Assembly (NCBI RefSeq): GCF_008727795.1
Contig: NZ_CP044222.1
Location: 1,364,001-1,428,000, forward strand
Length of the DNA stretch: 64,000 nucleotides
Source of the DNA: Nitrincola iocasae
GTDB lineage: Bacteria > Pseudomonadota > Gammaproteobacteria > Pseudomonadales > Balneatricaceae
Reading direction: 5' to 3'
Part shown: piece by piece, positions 34,830-43,411 of the stretch
Position numbering within the stretch: position 1 is the stretch's first letter
How the letters are laid out: the number at the start of each line of letters is the position of its first letter
Notes under the pieces: generated by a model
Told to the model about the DNA's origin: nothing
Seen by the model: only the letters and a program-made list of their open reading frames with translations
Databases searched by the model: none
Program-made: the position numbers and the translations under genes

Positions 34830-36233
34830 TCAAATTTGCCGGTAATGGGATTGAGATAGGTGTTTAGGTGTAATACCCTCAGGCGTCATCATGTAAGCCG
34901 ATGAACCGGTCATGTGATCTAAATCCTGATCATGTGTAAATATGAGTAGAGTAAAGCATCTATTACGTTGTATTTCCATCAGTAGGTGAATGATGTGGCT
35001 ACGTAAGGCGGGATCCAGTGCTGACGTAGGTTCATCGGCAATGAGAATATCAGGTTCAGTCAACATCGCTCTGGCCAGAAGTAAACGTTGTAGTTCACCA
35101 CCACTCAGTCCCGTTGGTTTACGTTGCAAAAAAGCATCGTTATTAGGTAGGTGCAGTTGACATAACCATTGGCGAACTTTCGTCATGTCGACAGGTGTGG
35201 ATGAAAGGCGTAAAGGCTCCGTTAGTATTTCCAATAGTGTAAAGTGTGAAGCACAAGCTGTTTTAGGGTGTTGGGATAGCAGTACACATCGGCCAGTAAT
35301 ATTAATGTTAGTAGCTGAAGTGTGTGGATCCCAACCGGCTAGCATACGAGCCAGGGTAGTTTTTCCAGCTCCGCTAGCCCCATAAACAAGTGTCAGGCTT
35401 CCCTGTGTTAACTGCATGTTAAAGTTTCTGAAAATGATACGACCTTGATGGTTCAAAAATAGGTTTTGCACTGAAAGAACGCTAGGTTTGTTATGATTTT
35501 TTGTTGCCTTTGGCTTAGTTGGTGGTGATATGCTTTGCATAGTTAATACGCTAGCTAGATTGTTGGTGCTGATTTGACCTTGCCTCATTTCGATGATGCG
35601 GTCACCCAATTGGTGGGCAAGATTTAGATCATGGGTCACTAGTACCATAGCTCTTTTGGTTTTTTCTTTTCTGAGTTGCTGCGTGATATGCTCACGCATG
35701 CTCTTGTCTAATGCCGCCGTAGGTTCATCGAGTAGCAGCAATTCTGGTTTACTGAGTGTGGCCAGTACCAGCAGTACACGCTGTATTTCGCCACCACTAA
35801 GATGACGAGGATAGCGCATCAATAGATTTTCGGGTAAACAAGCCTGCTGCATTAACACCTGCATAGGTAACTGACGCTGGTGTGGATTATGTTTCTGTTG
35901 TAAAGCCAAACCCTCATCAAAATGTTGCTTAATAGTCATATGAGGATTGAGATTGTCAGCTAATCCTTGAGGCAAAAGTCCAATCCGCGTATCAGTTACT
36001 CCTGTAAATACTTGACCGAAACGCCTGAACTGACCACTCCATTGACCGGGACAAAAACCTGCCATCAGTTCTAATAAAGTCGTTTTACCCGCACCCGATG
36101 GCCCTACTATGACCAAGGTTTCATTGGGAAAAACACTAAGATCTATCTGTCGTAAAAGCGGTTTTTCATCAATCTCTAGTAAAAGATCTTGCATCTGTAT
36201 CAAAGCCGTTTGTGTGGTATTAGCCATATTCAT
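34830..36233 (-). CDS. Fused double ATP-binding protein of Dpp/Opp-type ABC transporter
   Basis: A 467-residue protein made of two ABC ATPases in one chain, equivalent to DppD plus DppF. First domain: GPSGAGKTTL (about 39-48), LSGGEIQR (about 145) and LLLLDEPTAALD (about 164). Second domain: GASGAGKTTLARMLAG (about 285), LSGGELQRLLLARA (about 379) and ILIADEPTSALD (about 400). Both copies look catalytically complete, so one polypeptide could form the whole motor, though each half is short and lacks the usual oligopeptide-transporter C-terminal extension. It overlaps the upstream permease stop (TAATG) and is the last gene of the operon. Confidence 0.93.
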   Translation of the reverse strand: MNMANTTQTALIQMQDLLLEIDEKPLLRQIDLSVFPNETLVIVGPSGAGKTTLLELMAGFCPGQWSGQFRRFGQVFTGVTDTRIGLLPQGLADNLNPHMTIKQHFDEGLALQQKHNPHQRQLPMQVLMQQACLPENLLMRYPRHLSGGEIQRVLLVLATLSKPELLLLDEPTAALDKSMREHITQQLRKEKTKRAMVLVTHDLNLAHQLGDRIIEMRQGQISTNNLASVLTMQSISPPTKPKATKNHNKPSVLSVQNLFLNHQGRIIFRNFNMQLTQGSLTLVYGASGAGKTTLARMLAGWDPHTSATNINITGRCVLLSQHPKTACASHFTLLEILTEPLRLSSTPVDMTKVRQWLCQLHLPNNDAFLQRKPTGLSGGELQRLLLARAMLTEPDILIADEPTSALDPALRSHIIHLLMEIQRNRCFTLLIFTHDQDLDHMTGSSAYMMTPEGITPKHLSQSHYRQI

Positions 36234-37000
36234 TAAAAAACCGGGTCCTGTGTCGAGTTGCTGCTATTCAGCAGTAGAATCAGCCCAGTCATGGCCAGTA
36301 AGGGGCCTGGCAGTAACCACCAGAATGCAGGGTTGTGAATTTGCTCTTGGGCGTCAAGTAGCAGTCCTCCCCAACTGGGTAGGCGAGGGTCAGTCAGGCC
36401 AAGAAAAGCCAGCGCTGCACTAAGCATCACAGCACGCCTGGCATTTTGGAGAAATAGAACCACCATCAAGGGTGACAAAGGAGGCCAAATATGGCGGCGC
36501 AGAAGGTACATAGCCCCTGCACTGAAACTTTGCGCGTAAAGCACAGCATCACTGAGCAATTGTCTCTTTATTGCGGCCCTTAGGACACGGAAGTCGTCTT
36601 GCCAGCTTAATAAACTGATTAACACAATGACTGTACTAAGACTCGGCTCAAGCAAAGCAGCCAGGATCATCAGTGGGAGTACATTCGGTATTAACAGTAA
36701 TATATCTGTTATTTTTAACAGTATACGATCAATGAGAGAGCCTCCAAACCTACTTAATGTAGCTAACAACAAGCCAATCAGTAAGGGCAAAAGTCCACAG
36801 GCCAATGCGATCAGTAACGTGTTAGGCAAGGCTTCTAATAGGCGCAGCCAGACATCTTGCCCAAGACTGTCGGTGCCTAGCCAATGCACTATTGAGGGTG
36901 GAGTAAGCACCTGGTTACTCATCTGGATCTGAGGCCAGTCACTAAAGTGAAGAGTCACAGCAATTAAGCATAGTAAGAGGAGTAGGTTCCGTGCTTGCAT
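36233..37000 (-). CDS. Dpp/Opp-type ABC permease (DppC-like)
   Basis: A 255-residue inner-membrane permease with about five to six hydrophobic segments. The N-terminal region has the DppC-type phrase HWLGTDSLGQDVWLRLLEALPN (about 39-60), and the coupling region is near residue 150-170. Length is a little shorter than typical DppC. It lies 1 bp after the first permease gene and overlaps the ATPase gene. Confidence 0.92.
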   Translation of the reverse strand: MQARNLLLLLCLIAVTLHFSDWPQIQMSNQVLTPPSIVHWLGTDSLGQDVWLRLLEALPNTLLIALACGLLPLLIGLLLATLSRFGGSLIDRILLKITDILLLIPNVLPLMILAALLEPSLSTVIVLISLLSWQDDFRVLRAAIKRQLLSDAVLYAQSFSAGAMYLLRRHIWPPLSPLMVVLFLQNARRAVMLSAALAFLGLTDPRLPSWGGLLLDAQEQIHNPAFWWLLPGPLLAMTGLILLLNSSNSTQDPVF

Positions 37001-37001
37001 G

Positions 37002-37997
37002 TTAGCCTCGTGCCGTGAGTCCAGCAGTGATTACATCCAGAAGAGTATTGCCGGTCAGTACCATCAGTCCGGTTACCAGCAAAGCACCTTGTAACAGTAG
37101 ATAATCTCTATTATGGATTGCATCTAGCATCAGTGAACCAACACCTGGATAAGAAAATACTACTTCAACAAATACGGTTACACCGACCATTCCGGGTAAG
37201 CTGCTGCTGAGACGTGAGAGTAGTTCAGGCATGGCGTTAGGCAGATACCAGTGTCGTAACAGCTGCCATCCAGAGATCCCTCGCTGTCGTGCATAGCGGA
37301 TAAAAGCACGTTGTCCAATTTGTTGTGCCAGCCCATAAGCCAGGTAGAAGTAGCGCACACAACTATGCATGCACAGGGCCGTTAGAGGTAAAATGCCATG
37401 CCAGATAAGATCTGCAAGCTCATTTTTCCCCGATAGGCGAGCACTGAGGCCCGCTCCACCACCCGTTGGAAACCAACCCAGGGTAAAGGCAAACAGGTTC
37501 AACAGTAATAAAGCAACGACAAAACTGGGCAAACTGCTGAGCAGTGTCATTAAGGTGAAAGCCAATTGAGATGGCTTACGTTGCGGATGCATTCCGGTTA
37601 AAAGACCGATAAATGCACCCAATAAAAGTGAAATCGGCAAGGACAGCAGCACCAATGTCAGTGTCCAGGGTAGGGCATCAGACAGGACTTCACTGACGGG
37701 CGCTCTGTGTAACATAGAGTATCCTAAATTACCCTGTAATACTCCGGTTAACCAGTCACCGAATTGATGCAGTACTGGCCTGTCAAGTCCCAGGCGTTCG
37801 GTGGTATTGGCGTAGTCTTCGCTACTGATCGCTCTGCCGATATCGCTGGTCAGTAATGCATCGACCTGGTTCCCAGGTAAATACTGCAGCAACATAAAAC
37901 TGAACAGCAGTAGCAAAGCGGCTGCCAGCATGTTGTCAAAAATTTGCTGCAGCAGCCAGGATAATATGCTGGCAGGTGAACGTTGAACCTTGATCAT
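37002..37997 (-). CDS. Dpp/Opp-type ABC permease (DppB-like)
   Basis: A 331-residue permease with six predicted transmembrane segments. DppB features are the LLQYLPGNQVDALL region (about 36-49), RLGLDRPVLHQFGDWLTGVL (about 68-87, with the GNLGYS motif after it) and the C-terminal EVVFSYPGVGSLMLDAI (about 283-299). It overlaps the binding-protein gene by 4 bp (ATGA) and forms a heterodimeric channel with the next permease. Confidence 0.94.
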   Translation of the reverse strand: MIKVQRSPASILSWLLQQIFDNMLAAALLLLFSFMLLQYLPGNQVDALLTSDIGRAISSEDYANTTERLGLDRPVLHQFGDWLTGVLQGNLGYSMLHRAPVSEVLSDALPWTLTLVLLSLPISLLLGAFIGLLTGMHPQRKPSQLAFTLMTLLSSLPSFVVALLLLNLFAFTLGWFPTGGGAGLSARLSGKNELADLIWHGILPLTALCMHSCVRYFYLAYGLAQQIGQRAFIRYARQRGISGWQLLRHWYLPNAMPELLSRLSSSLPGMVGVTVFVEVVFSYPGVGSLMLDAIHNRDYLLLQGALLVTGLMVLTGNTLLDVITAGLTARG

Positions 37998-39550
37998 GGT
38001 TGGGGCAGAAACAACGAGAACTTGTTAAACGCCAGTGGAATGCCCATCGCAATACCCTCTGGGGTATAAGCCGCCCCAGTTGTAACACGTTCAGCGGTAA
38101 AGTTAGTGGGGTTGACCAGTGGTAGTGAAGGCAGGTCGGCGTTATAGAGTTGTTCAGCTTTTAAGAATAAGTCTTCTCGGTCAATCCTGCTCTGGCTGGC
38201 TTGCATCTGTTCGAGCAGATCAATGAGTTCGTGATTGGCGGTATAGTTATCTCCACGGCTATGTCGTCCAGTCAAGAGGGTTCTGAAACGGTCAGGATCG
38301 CCCTGATGGCTTTGGCTCAATAGTGCCAAATCGAAGTCAAGATCCTGCACGGCTTTGGTTAAGGGTACGTCCTGCAACAGTCTGATTGTCAGCTCCAGGC
38401 CGAGTGCATTGAATTGCTGTGCCAGCACCTTTACAAGCTGTGCTGCATTGGCAGATGCCACCAGCTTGAGTTGTACCGGTTGTTGTTGCTCATCTAACCA
38501 GCGTCCCTGGGTGTCTTGCTGCCAACCGGCCTGTTGCAGTGTGCTTCTGGCAGAATTCAGATCAAATAGATAAGGATTAAGTCCTGCCATACGGCCTTGT
38601 TGGCGGTAAGCGGGCCGTGCTGTTTGTGCTTTACCGTGAAACGCCAGATCGATTAACTGCTGGCGGTTAATCGCTTGCGCCAAACCCTGTCGCAGTCTAA
38701 CCGATTGGAAACTCTGTTGATGGTTGAACAGTAACCGGTAGGGGTGGTTGGAGGCTGTTTCCAGTAGATTGGCACCTGCGGATTGAAACAGGTCAATAAA
38801 CTCGTAGGTAATGCTCATCAGGTCGACTTCCCCCTGCTGCATTGCGACAGCGGCTGCTTGCGGCGATAGACGTGTGATCACGACTTCGGCATAGCGCGGT
38901 AGACCCAGATGCCAGTGCTCATTGCGGCGTAATTGGTAAAAGCCCTGTGCACGCTGATATTGGTCCAATATATAAGGGCCAGATCCGATCAGGGCCGCAG
39001 GCTGAGCGAAATGATCTGGATTATCAACTTCAGCATAAATATGTTGTGGCATGATCGGCAATGTACTTGCTACCCGCTCGATAAACAGTGGGTCCGGACT
39101 ATCCAGGCATATTTCTACCTGGTCAGGTGTGGTGTTGATTGACGACACCTGATGGGTATCCACAAATCGATAGGGATGTTGCTGAATGTAGCTGAAGGTG
39201 AAAGCGACATCTTCTGCATCTAACTGGTTTCCATCATGCCATTTAGCTTGAGCATTTAGCGTGAAGGTGTAGCAACGTTGCTCATCATCACTGGACCAAT
39301 CTGTTGCAAGTAAAGGCTGGATTTTTCCCTGATCGTCTTTCCAAAGTAACGAGTCAAACACAAAGCTGGTGTACACATACCCAGGACCTCGCGCCTGATG
39401 CAAGTAGGGTGCTAGCAATCCCCAATCCCCTTGTGCATCAGCGATAACCAATCGCTCTTGGCTTTCTGTAGCCCAGGTCATCGTTGCAACCAACCCTATA
39501 CAAACGACCATTGCTTTGCTTGCCTGGCGTAGTGGCAATTTACACATCAT
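37994..39550 (-). CDS. Periplasmic solute-binding protein, SBP_bac_5 (peptide/nickel/heme) family
   Basis: A protein of 518 residues from ATG 39550, chosen because GGGAG lies seven bases upstream; an ATG at 39565 is also in frame. It has a signal peptide (about 1-28, ending near TWATES). Family blocks include TDWSSDDEQRCYTFTLNAQA, WHDGNQLDAEDVAFTF and GSGPYILDQY. This fold binds peptides, nickel chelates, opines or heme; I see no specific ligand motif. Its start overlaps the end of the methylase gene, and its stop overlaps the first permease. Confidence 0.92.
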   Translation of the reverse strand: MMCKLPLRQASKAMVVCIGLVATMTWATESQERLVIADAQGDWGLLAPYLHQARGPGYVYTSFVFDSLLWKDDQGKIQPLLATDWSSDDEQRCYTFTLNAQAKWHDGNQLDAEDVAFTFSYIQQHPYRFVDTHQVSSINTTPDQVEICLDSPDPLFIERVASTLPIMPQHIYAEVDNPDHFAQPAALIGSGPYILDQYQRAQGFYQLRRNEHWHLGLPRYAEVVITRLSPQAAAVAMQQGEVDLMSITYEFIDLFQSAGANLLETASNHPYRLLFNHQQSFQSVRLRQGLAQAINRQQLIDLAFHGKAQTARPAYRQQGRMAGLNPYLFDLNSARSTLQQAGWQQDTQGRWLDEQQQPVQLKLVASANAAQLVKVLAQQFNALGLELTIRLLQDVPLTKAVQDLDFDLALLSQSHQGDPDRFRTLLTGRHSRGDNYTANHELIDLLEQMQASQSRIDREDLFLKAEQLYNADLPSLPLVNPTNFTAERVTTGAAYTPEGIAMGIPLAFNKFSLFLPQP

Positions 39551-40277
39551 GGATGGCTCCCACATAAATCATGCACTCCCAGGGAATATCAAGTTGTTTG
39601 GAGGTATTGACCAGCGCATCCAGCTGCAAGTGGATGCGTTGCTGATTGGCACTGAAGCCCGCGTGGAAAATAAGTACCACAGATGTGTCACTCGGATAGA
39701 GTGACAGCAGTCGTTGGCTGAGTTGTGGAATTTCCAGCTGCATGGTGAATAAAACCAGAATATCGGGCAATGTGCCTTTGTAATCCGCCAGTCCGTGCAC
39801 CGTTGTCATCAATAATCGCTGTTGGGTGTCATGCAGCAACGACTGTCCCAGTAAGGCATTTGCGGCATTGAAACTGGAAATGCCGGGAATAACTGTTGGT
39901 TTTAAATCACGAAATTCAGTTAAGTAACCCGACTGCGGCCCAAATAAGGTCGGGTCACCAAACTCAACGACAACGACGGACAAACCCTTGTCAATGGCTT
40001 CACGAATGCGGTGGCGAATCTGGTCCTCTTGGTATTGTGTCTTGAGTTGATTGTCCCCTCGTCGTCCCAGGGAGCTGAATAAACCGTGCCCGGCATCAAG
40101 AATTGGAACTCCTCTGGGAAGGTACTTCTGAAGCTGACGCTCGACAAAGGGCATCGCCAAAATCAGGTCAGCGTTCTGTATGGCTTTCAATCCTTTTAAG
40201 GTAATGTTGTCCGCATCGCCAATACCGGCACTTACCAAGACTAACTTTCCGTGTGTGGATTCAGGTGATGGGGACAT
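39540..40277 (-). CDS. Stand-alone SAM-dependent tetrapyrrole-methylase-family enzyme
   Basis: A protein of 245 residues from ATG 40277 (GGAG six bases upstream); ATG 40295 is also in frame. It belongs to the superfamily of cobalamin and siroheme methyltransferases (CobA, CbiL, CbiF). Visible motifs: LVSAGIGDADNITLKGLKAI at the N-terminus, where the usual Pro of GPGD is missing; GDPTLFGPQSGYLTEF (about 108-123); and VIPGISSFNAANALLGQSLL (about 131-150). No other cobalamin or siroheme gene is present. It sits 22 bp after a TonB receptor gene and overlaps an ABC binding-protein gene, so it probably methylates an imported or linked compound. Substrate unknown. Confidence 0.85.
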   Translation of the reverse strand: MSPSPESTHGKLVLVSAGIGDADNITLKGLKAIQNADLILAMPFVERQLQKYLPRGVPILDAGHGLFSSLGRRGDNQLKTQYQEDQIRHRIREAIDKGLSVVVVEFGDPTLFGPQSGYLTEFRDLKPTVIPGISSFNAANALLGQSLLHDTQQRLLMTTVHGLADYKGTLPDILVLFTMQLEIPQLSQRLLSLYPSDTSVVLIFHAGFSANQQRIHLQLDALVNTSKQLDIPWECMIYVGAIHDV

Positions 40278-40299
40278 AAAATACTCCGGTATCAACAGA

Positions 40300-42321
40300 T
40301 TAAAAGGTGTAAGTCAGGCTCAGACGAATATCACGTCCAGGTTCATCAACAATCCCGGTTACTGCGCTATACAAGCTGGTATGGTTGGCATAGCGTTTGT
40401 TGAACAGATTATCGATGGCTAAGCCAAATTCCAGATCTGGATTCGGTTTCCACTGAGTTCTGAGGCTATGGATATGATAACCGTCACGTTCAGGTTCGCC
40501 TGCTGGAACATCTTCAAGATCAGCAACCAGTTCGAGGGTATAACCAACTAGCCATTGTTCTGACAGTTGCCAACGATTGTCCCAAACGAGTGAGTCGCCG
40601 GTGGGGGCTGTCATGCGTCTTATTCCACCAGACGGGAATTGGTTATAGTTCACATCAATAATATTGAGTGCGAAGTTTGTGCTATAAAAGCCTGCAGTCC
40701 ATTCGGCATTAAATTGCCAGCCTTCTATATCAAGCCTATCACTATTGAATATGCCCGCGGTGCCTAATGGCGCACTTCCTTGACCAATTGTCTGGATGTT
40801 GTTATCCAGGCGGGTATCAAATGCTTTTAGGTGGAGCGTTAGTGGCCAGTTTTCTGAAACATAACGAATGCCTATTTCGTGTTGTTTTGATGTTTCTGCT
40901 TTGAGTTGGTTGTTTGCTGCCGTGGTGGTTTGATTCAGACGCCCCAAAAAGCCGACAGGAATAATGCCACTGCCTCTGGCTGCCTCACTGTAACCAGCGA
41001 AAAGATTGAATTCATTGGTCAGGGCATAGTCAAATCGGAGTGCTGGTGACACCTTACTGCCTTTTAACTGAATAGGGCCGTAGTCACTGTCGTAATGATC
41101 CAGGCGTAGTCCCACTGTGGTGGTCAGTGGACCAAAATCAGTGATGCTTTCCATGTATATACCCAGATTCTCACTTTTGTATTCCACGGCTTGCCCTGTC
41201 AGATCCGGCCAGACAAGGGTATTACCCATGTTTAGTGCGTTGGTGTAGGCTGTTTCTTCAAACCAGTCCATACCAAGGGTAAGCGCTGTGTCTAGGCTGG
41301 TGAAATTAAAGTGGCTGGTATTGTTGATACTCAGGCCAATTTCTTCAGTTCTAATATCTTCAATAGCTGAACCGGGATAGCGTAGCGTATTTTCTGTGCG
41401 ATATAGGTTGGCTCTGAAGTCTGCTGCATTATTGGCAGGGTTCCAATGGTATTCCAAAGTCATTCTATCCTGTTCAGTTTCCTGTCTGACTCGGCTTGAT
41501 GGACCCGTTTGTAATTCGGGTAGGTATCCCATGTCACTACCATGGCTACCACGGGCATAAAGCCCTTCATTGTGGTTTCGGCTGACCGCGGCTCTGACGC
41601 TGTGGTTGCCTGCATCAAGTAAACTTAGCTTAAATAGATAATCACGATCTTGTCCCGCAGATCCAATGACGCTTCGACCCGAACCTGTTTCATAATCACC
41701 ACGATTGTCGGCCGAGATGTGAGCAAGGAGACCCAGTTGATCAGATGCCATGCCATAAAGGCTGATGTTGCCATGTTTGCCATTATCAACTGAGCTGTAT
41801 CCAGTTTTGATACGAGCACCGATGCCATCAACCTTACCGCTTCGCTGTAACAGATCTTGAGCATCTACACTTGTCATATGAATACTCCCGCCAAGTGCAC
41901 CAGGACCAGAGGTCACTCCGGAAGTTGAATGGATATCGACTTGTTTGAGTAAATCAGGATTTAATCCGCCGAAACCTCCGCGATGTTGGTGTAGATTGCG
42001 GCCATTGCGGGCACCGTCAATCGTTATATTGAGATTGCTTCCCTCTACTCCGTTAAGGTATACGCGCTGAGCATTGCGGCTTCCTCCGCCAAGAGTAATT
42101 TCAGGTTTCAGGCGAAACACGTTTTTCATGTCAAAAATGACACGCTCTTGTAATAGCTCATTATTGATAGGTGTTTCGTCAGTGCTATCTGCTTTAATTA
42201 GTATGCTTTCGAGCACAATGGCAGATGAAGTAGATTGAGTTGATGCGGCATGGACTGAAGAACTAGCGGCTAGAACAGCTAGGTATAACACGCTTTTTTT
42301 GCAACTAGAAATTATGCGCAT
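40300..42321 (-). CDS. TonB-dependent outer-membrane receptor, heme/haemoglobin-type plug
   Basis: A 673-residue receptor with a signal peptide (about 1-25, SSVHAAS), a possible TonB box near VLESILIKA (36-44), a plug domain to about 165 and a 22-strand barrel ending in LSLTYTF with terminal Phe. The plug phrases ITIDGARNGRNLHQHRGG (99-116), NPDLLKQVDI and GPGALGGSIHMTSVDAQDLL resemble heme/haemoglobin/transferrin-type receptors. The region corresponding to FRAP...NPNL (SEAARGSG ... NNQLKAETS) has no histidine, so classic heme ligation there is not supported. It is the first gene of a six-gene operon and is preceded by a Fur-box-like sequence. Confidence 0.93.
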   Translation of the reverse strand: MRIISSCKKSVLYLAVLAASSSVHAASTQSTSSAIVLESILIKADSTDETPINNELLQERVIFDMKNVFRLKPEITLGGGSRNAQRVYLNGVEGSNLNITIDGARNGRNLHQHRGGFGGLNPDLLKQVDIHSTSGVTSGPGALGGSIHMTSVDAQDLLQRSGKVDGIGARIKTGYSSVDNGKHGNISLYGMASDQLGLLAHISADNRGDYETGSGRSVIGSAGQDRDYLFKLSLLDAGNHSVRAAVSRNHNEGLYARGSHGSDMGYLPELQTGPSSRVRQETEQDRMTLEYHWNPANNAADFRANLYRTENTLRYPGSAIEDIRTEEIGLSINNTSHFNFTSLDTALTLGMDWFEETAYTNALNMGNTLVWPDLTGQAVEYKSENLGIYMESITDFGPLTTTVGLRLDHYDSDYGPIQLKGSKVSPALRFDYALTNEFNLFAGYSEAARGSGIIPVGFLGRLNQTTTAANNQLKAETSKQHEIGIRYVSENWPLTLHLKAFDTRLDNNIQTIGQGSAPLGTAGIFNSDRLDIEGWQFNAEWTAGFYSTNFALNIIDVNYNQFPSGGIRRMTAPTGDSLVWDNRWQLSEQWLVGYTLELVADLEDVPAGEPERDGYHIHSLRTQWKPNPDLEFGLAIDNLFNKRYANHTSLYSAVTGIVDEPGRDIRLSLTYTF

Positions 42322-42345
42322 AAGGAATTAATACCGTATATATTT

Positions 42346-42364
42346 GATAATGATTATCGATAGC
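42346..42364 (-). promoter_or_regulatory. Fur-box-like operator before the TonB receptor operon
   Basis: GATAATGATTATCGATAGC matches the 19-bp Fur consensus at 15 positions. It lies 25 bp before the receptor start, between the receptor and the divergent LysR gene, where Fur would block transcription when iron is plentiful. Confidence 0.65.
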
Positions 42365-42438
42365 ATTATATTAGCGCTTTATGAAGTGCTCAAAAAGAGC
42401 GAAGCGTTAAACTATTTGTGCAGGAATGTTGAAACGAC

Positions 42439-43329
42439 ATGAGTGAACTGGGTGCTATGAAATGCCTAGTGGCATTAAAACAACACGGTAGCCTCTCTAG
42501 TGCTGCTGATTATTTGCAGATGCCCAAATCAACTTTAAGTCGGCGTATAGCCGTTTTGGAGCAACAGTTAGGTCATCGGTTGACTCGTCAGAATGGCCGG
42601 AAGTTGTTGTTGACAAGTGCGGGGCTAAAGTTTGTCGACTATGCTGAGGGTATTATTGAATTAATGGTGAAAGGCCAAAAAGCGTTACATGAAGAGTATG
42701 ACTCACTGGAGGGTGTGCTTCATATTGGTCTCTGCCAAGAGTTGTCAAGAGGCTGGTCAACTGAAGTGCTTAACCGTTTTCGGCAAGCCAACCCGGGAGT
42801 CTCGCTGCATATACACCAACTCGATCATGTCGATGCCCATGAAGCTTCATTTATTGATCTATGGATTAGCTGCTGCGATAGAGAAATTAGTGATAGTACA
42901 AATTCGGTTCTGCTAGCTCGTTGGGAGCAGGGGCTTTATCGATCAGCCACTACTAACATAGAAAATCAGTTTGATATACCTGAAACAGCTTCTTGGGTTC
43001 GAAGCCCTAATGAAACAGGTGAGGTAAAACTCTACAATAGTGAAGGCCATTGTCATTTTACTTATATGCCAACAAGTGTGGTGAGGATTAGCTCTATGCA
43101 TATGAGAGCTGATGCCATCTCTCAGGGTTTTGGGGTGGGCTTGTTGCCCAGTTGGGTTGCTGAGTGCAAGCGTTATGGACTCAAAAATCTAAGACGAGTA
43201 ATGCCTCTTCTAAGGGGAAAAGAGGTTTATCTACGTATGTACCAGAGGGCTGAGTGCACCAATCCAACGGTGTTGTCGCTAAAAAAATGGATTCAGCAGC
43301 AGGTGCCGCCAAAATGGACCAGCCAATAA
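42439..43329 (+). CDS. LysR-family regulator divergent from the TonB/methylase operon
   Basis: A 296-residue LysR protein with an N-terminal winged helix (about 3-60, GSLSSAADYLQMPKSTLSRR) and an effector domain from about 90. The effector region contains several Cys and His residues (for example ISCCDREIS near 155-163 and EGHCHF near 205). It is divergent from the uptake operon across 117 bp, so it is a likely second regulator besides Fur, responding to the substrate or its methylated product. That link is positional only. Confidence 0.9.
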   Translation: MSELGAMKCLVALKQHGSLSSAADYLQMPKSTLSRRIAVLEQQLGHRLTRQNGRKLLLTSAGLKFVDYAEGIIELMVKGQKALHEEYDSLEGVLHIGLCQELSRGWSTEVLNRFRQANPGVSLHIHQLDHVDAHEASFIDLWISCCDREISDSTNSVLLARWEQGLYRSATTNIENQFDIPETASWVRSPNETGEVKLYNSEGHCHFTYMPTSVVRISSMHMRADAISQGFGVGLLPSWVAECKRYGLKNLRRVMPLLRGKEVYLRMYQRAECTNPTVLSLKKWIQQQVPPKWTSQ

Positions 43330-43411
43330 AGGTAAACGGCTAAACAGCAGGTCCAAGAAAGGGTTTGTTAATTTTTCAGGCATCAGCGGTTAGCTTGCAA
43401 TATTGCATAGT

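Noticed and set aside
34830..39550. Simple nickel (NikABCDE) transporter
   Set aside because: The fused ATPase, the methylase and the heme-type TonB receptor do not fit a nik operon, and no urease or hydrogenase genes or NikR site are seen; not fully excluded.
39540..40277. Part of a cobalamin biosynthesis cluster
   Set aside because: No other cob/cbi, hem or cys siroheme genes are present, and the gene is embedded in a transport operon.
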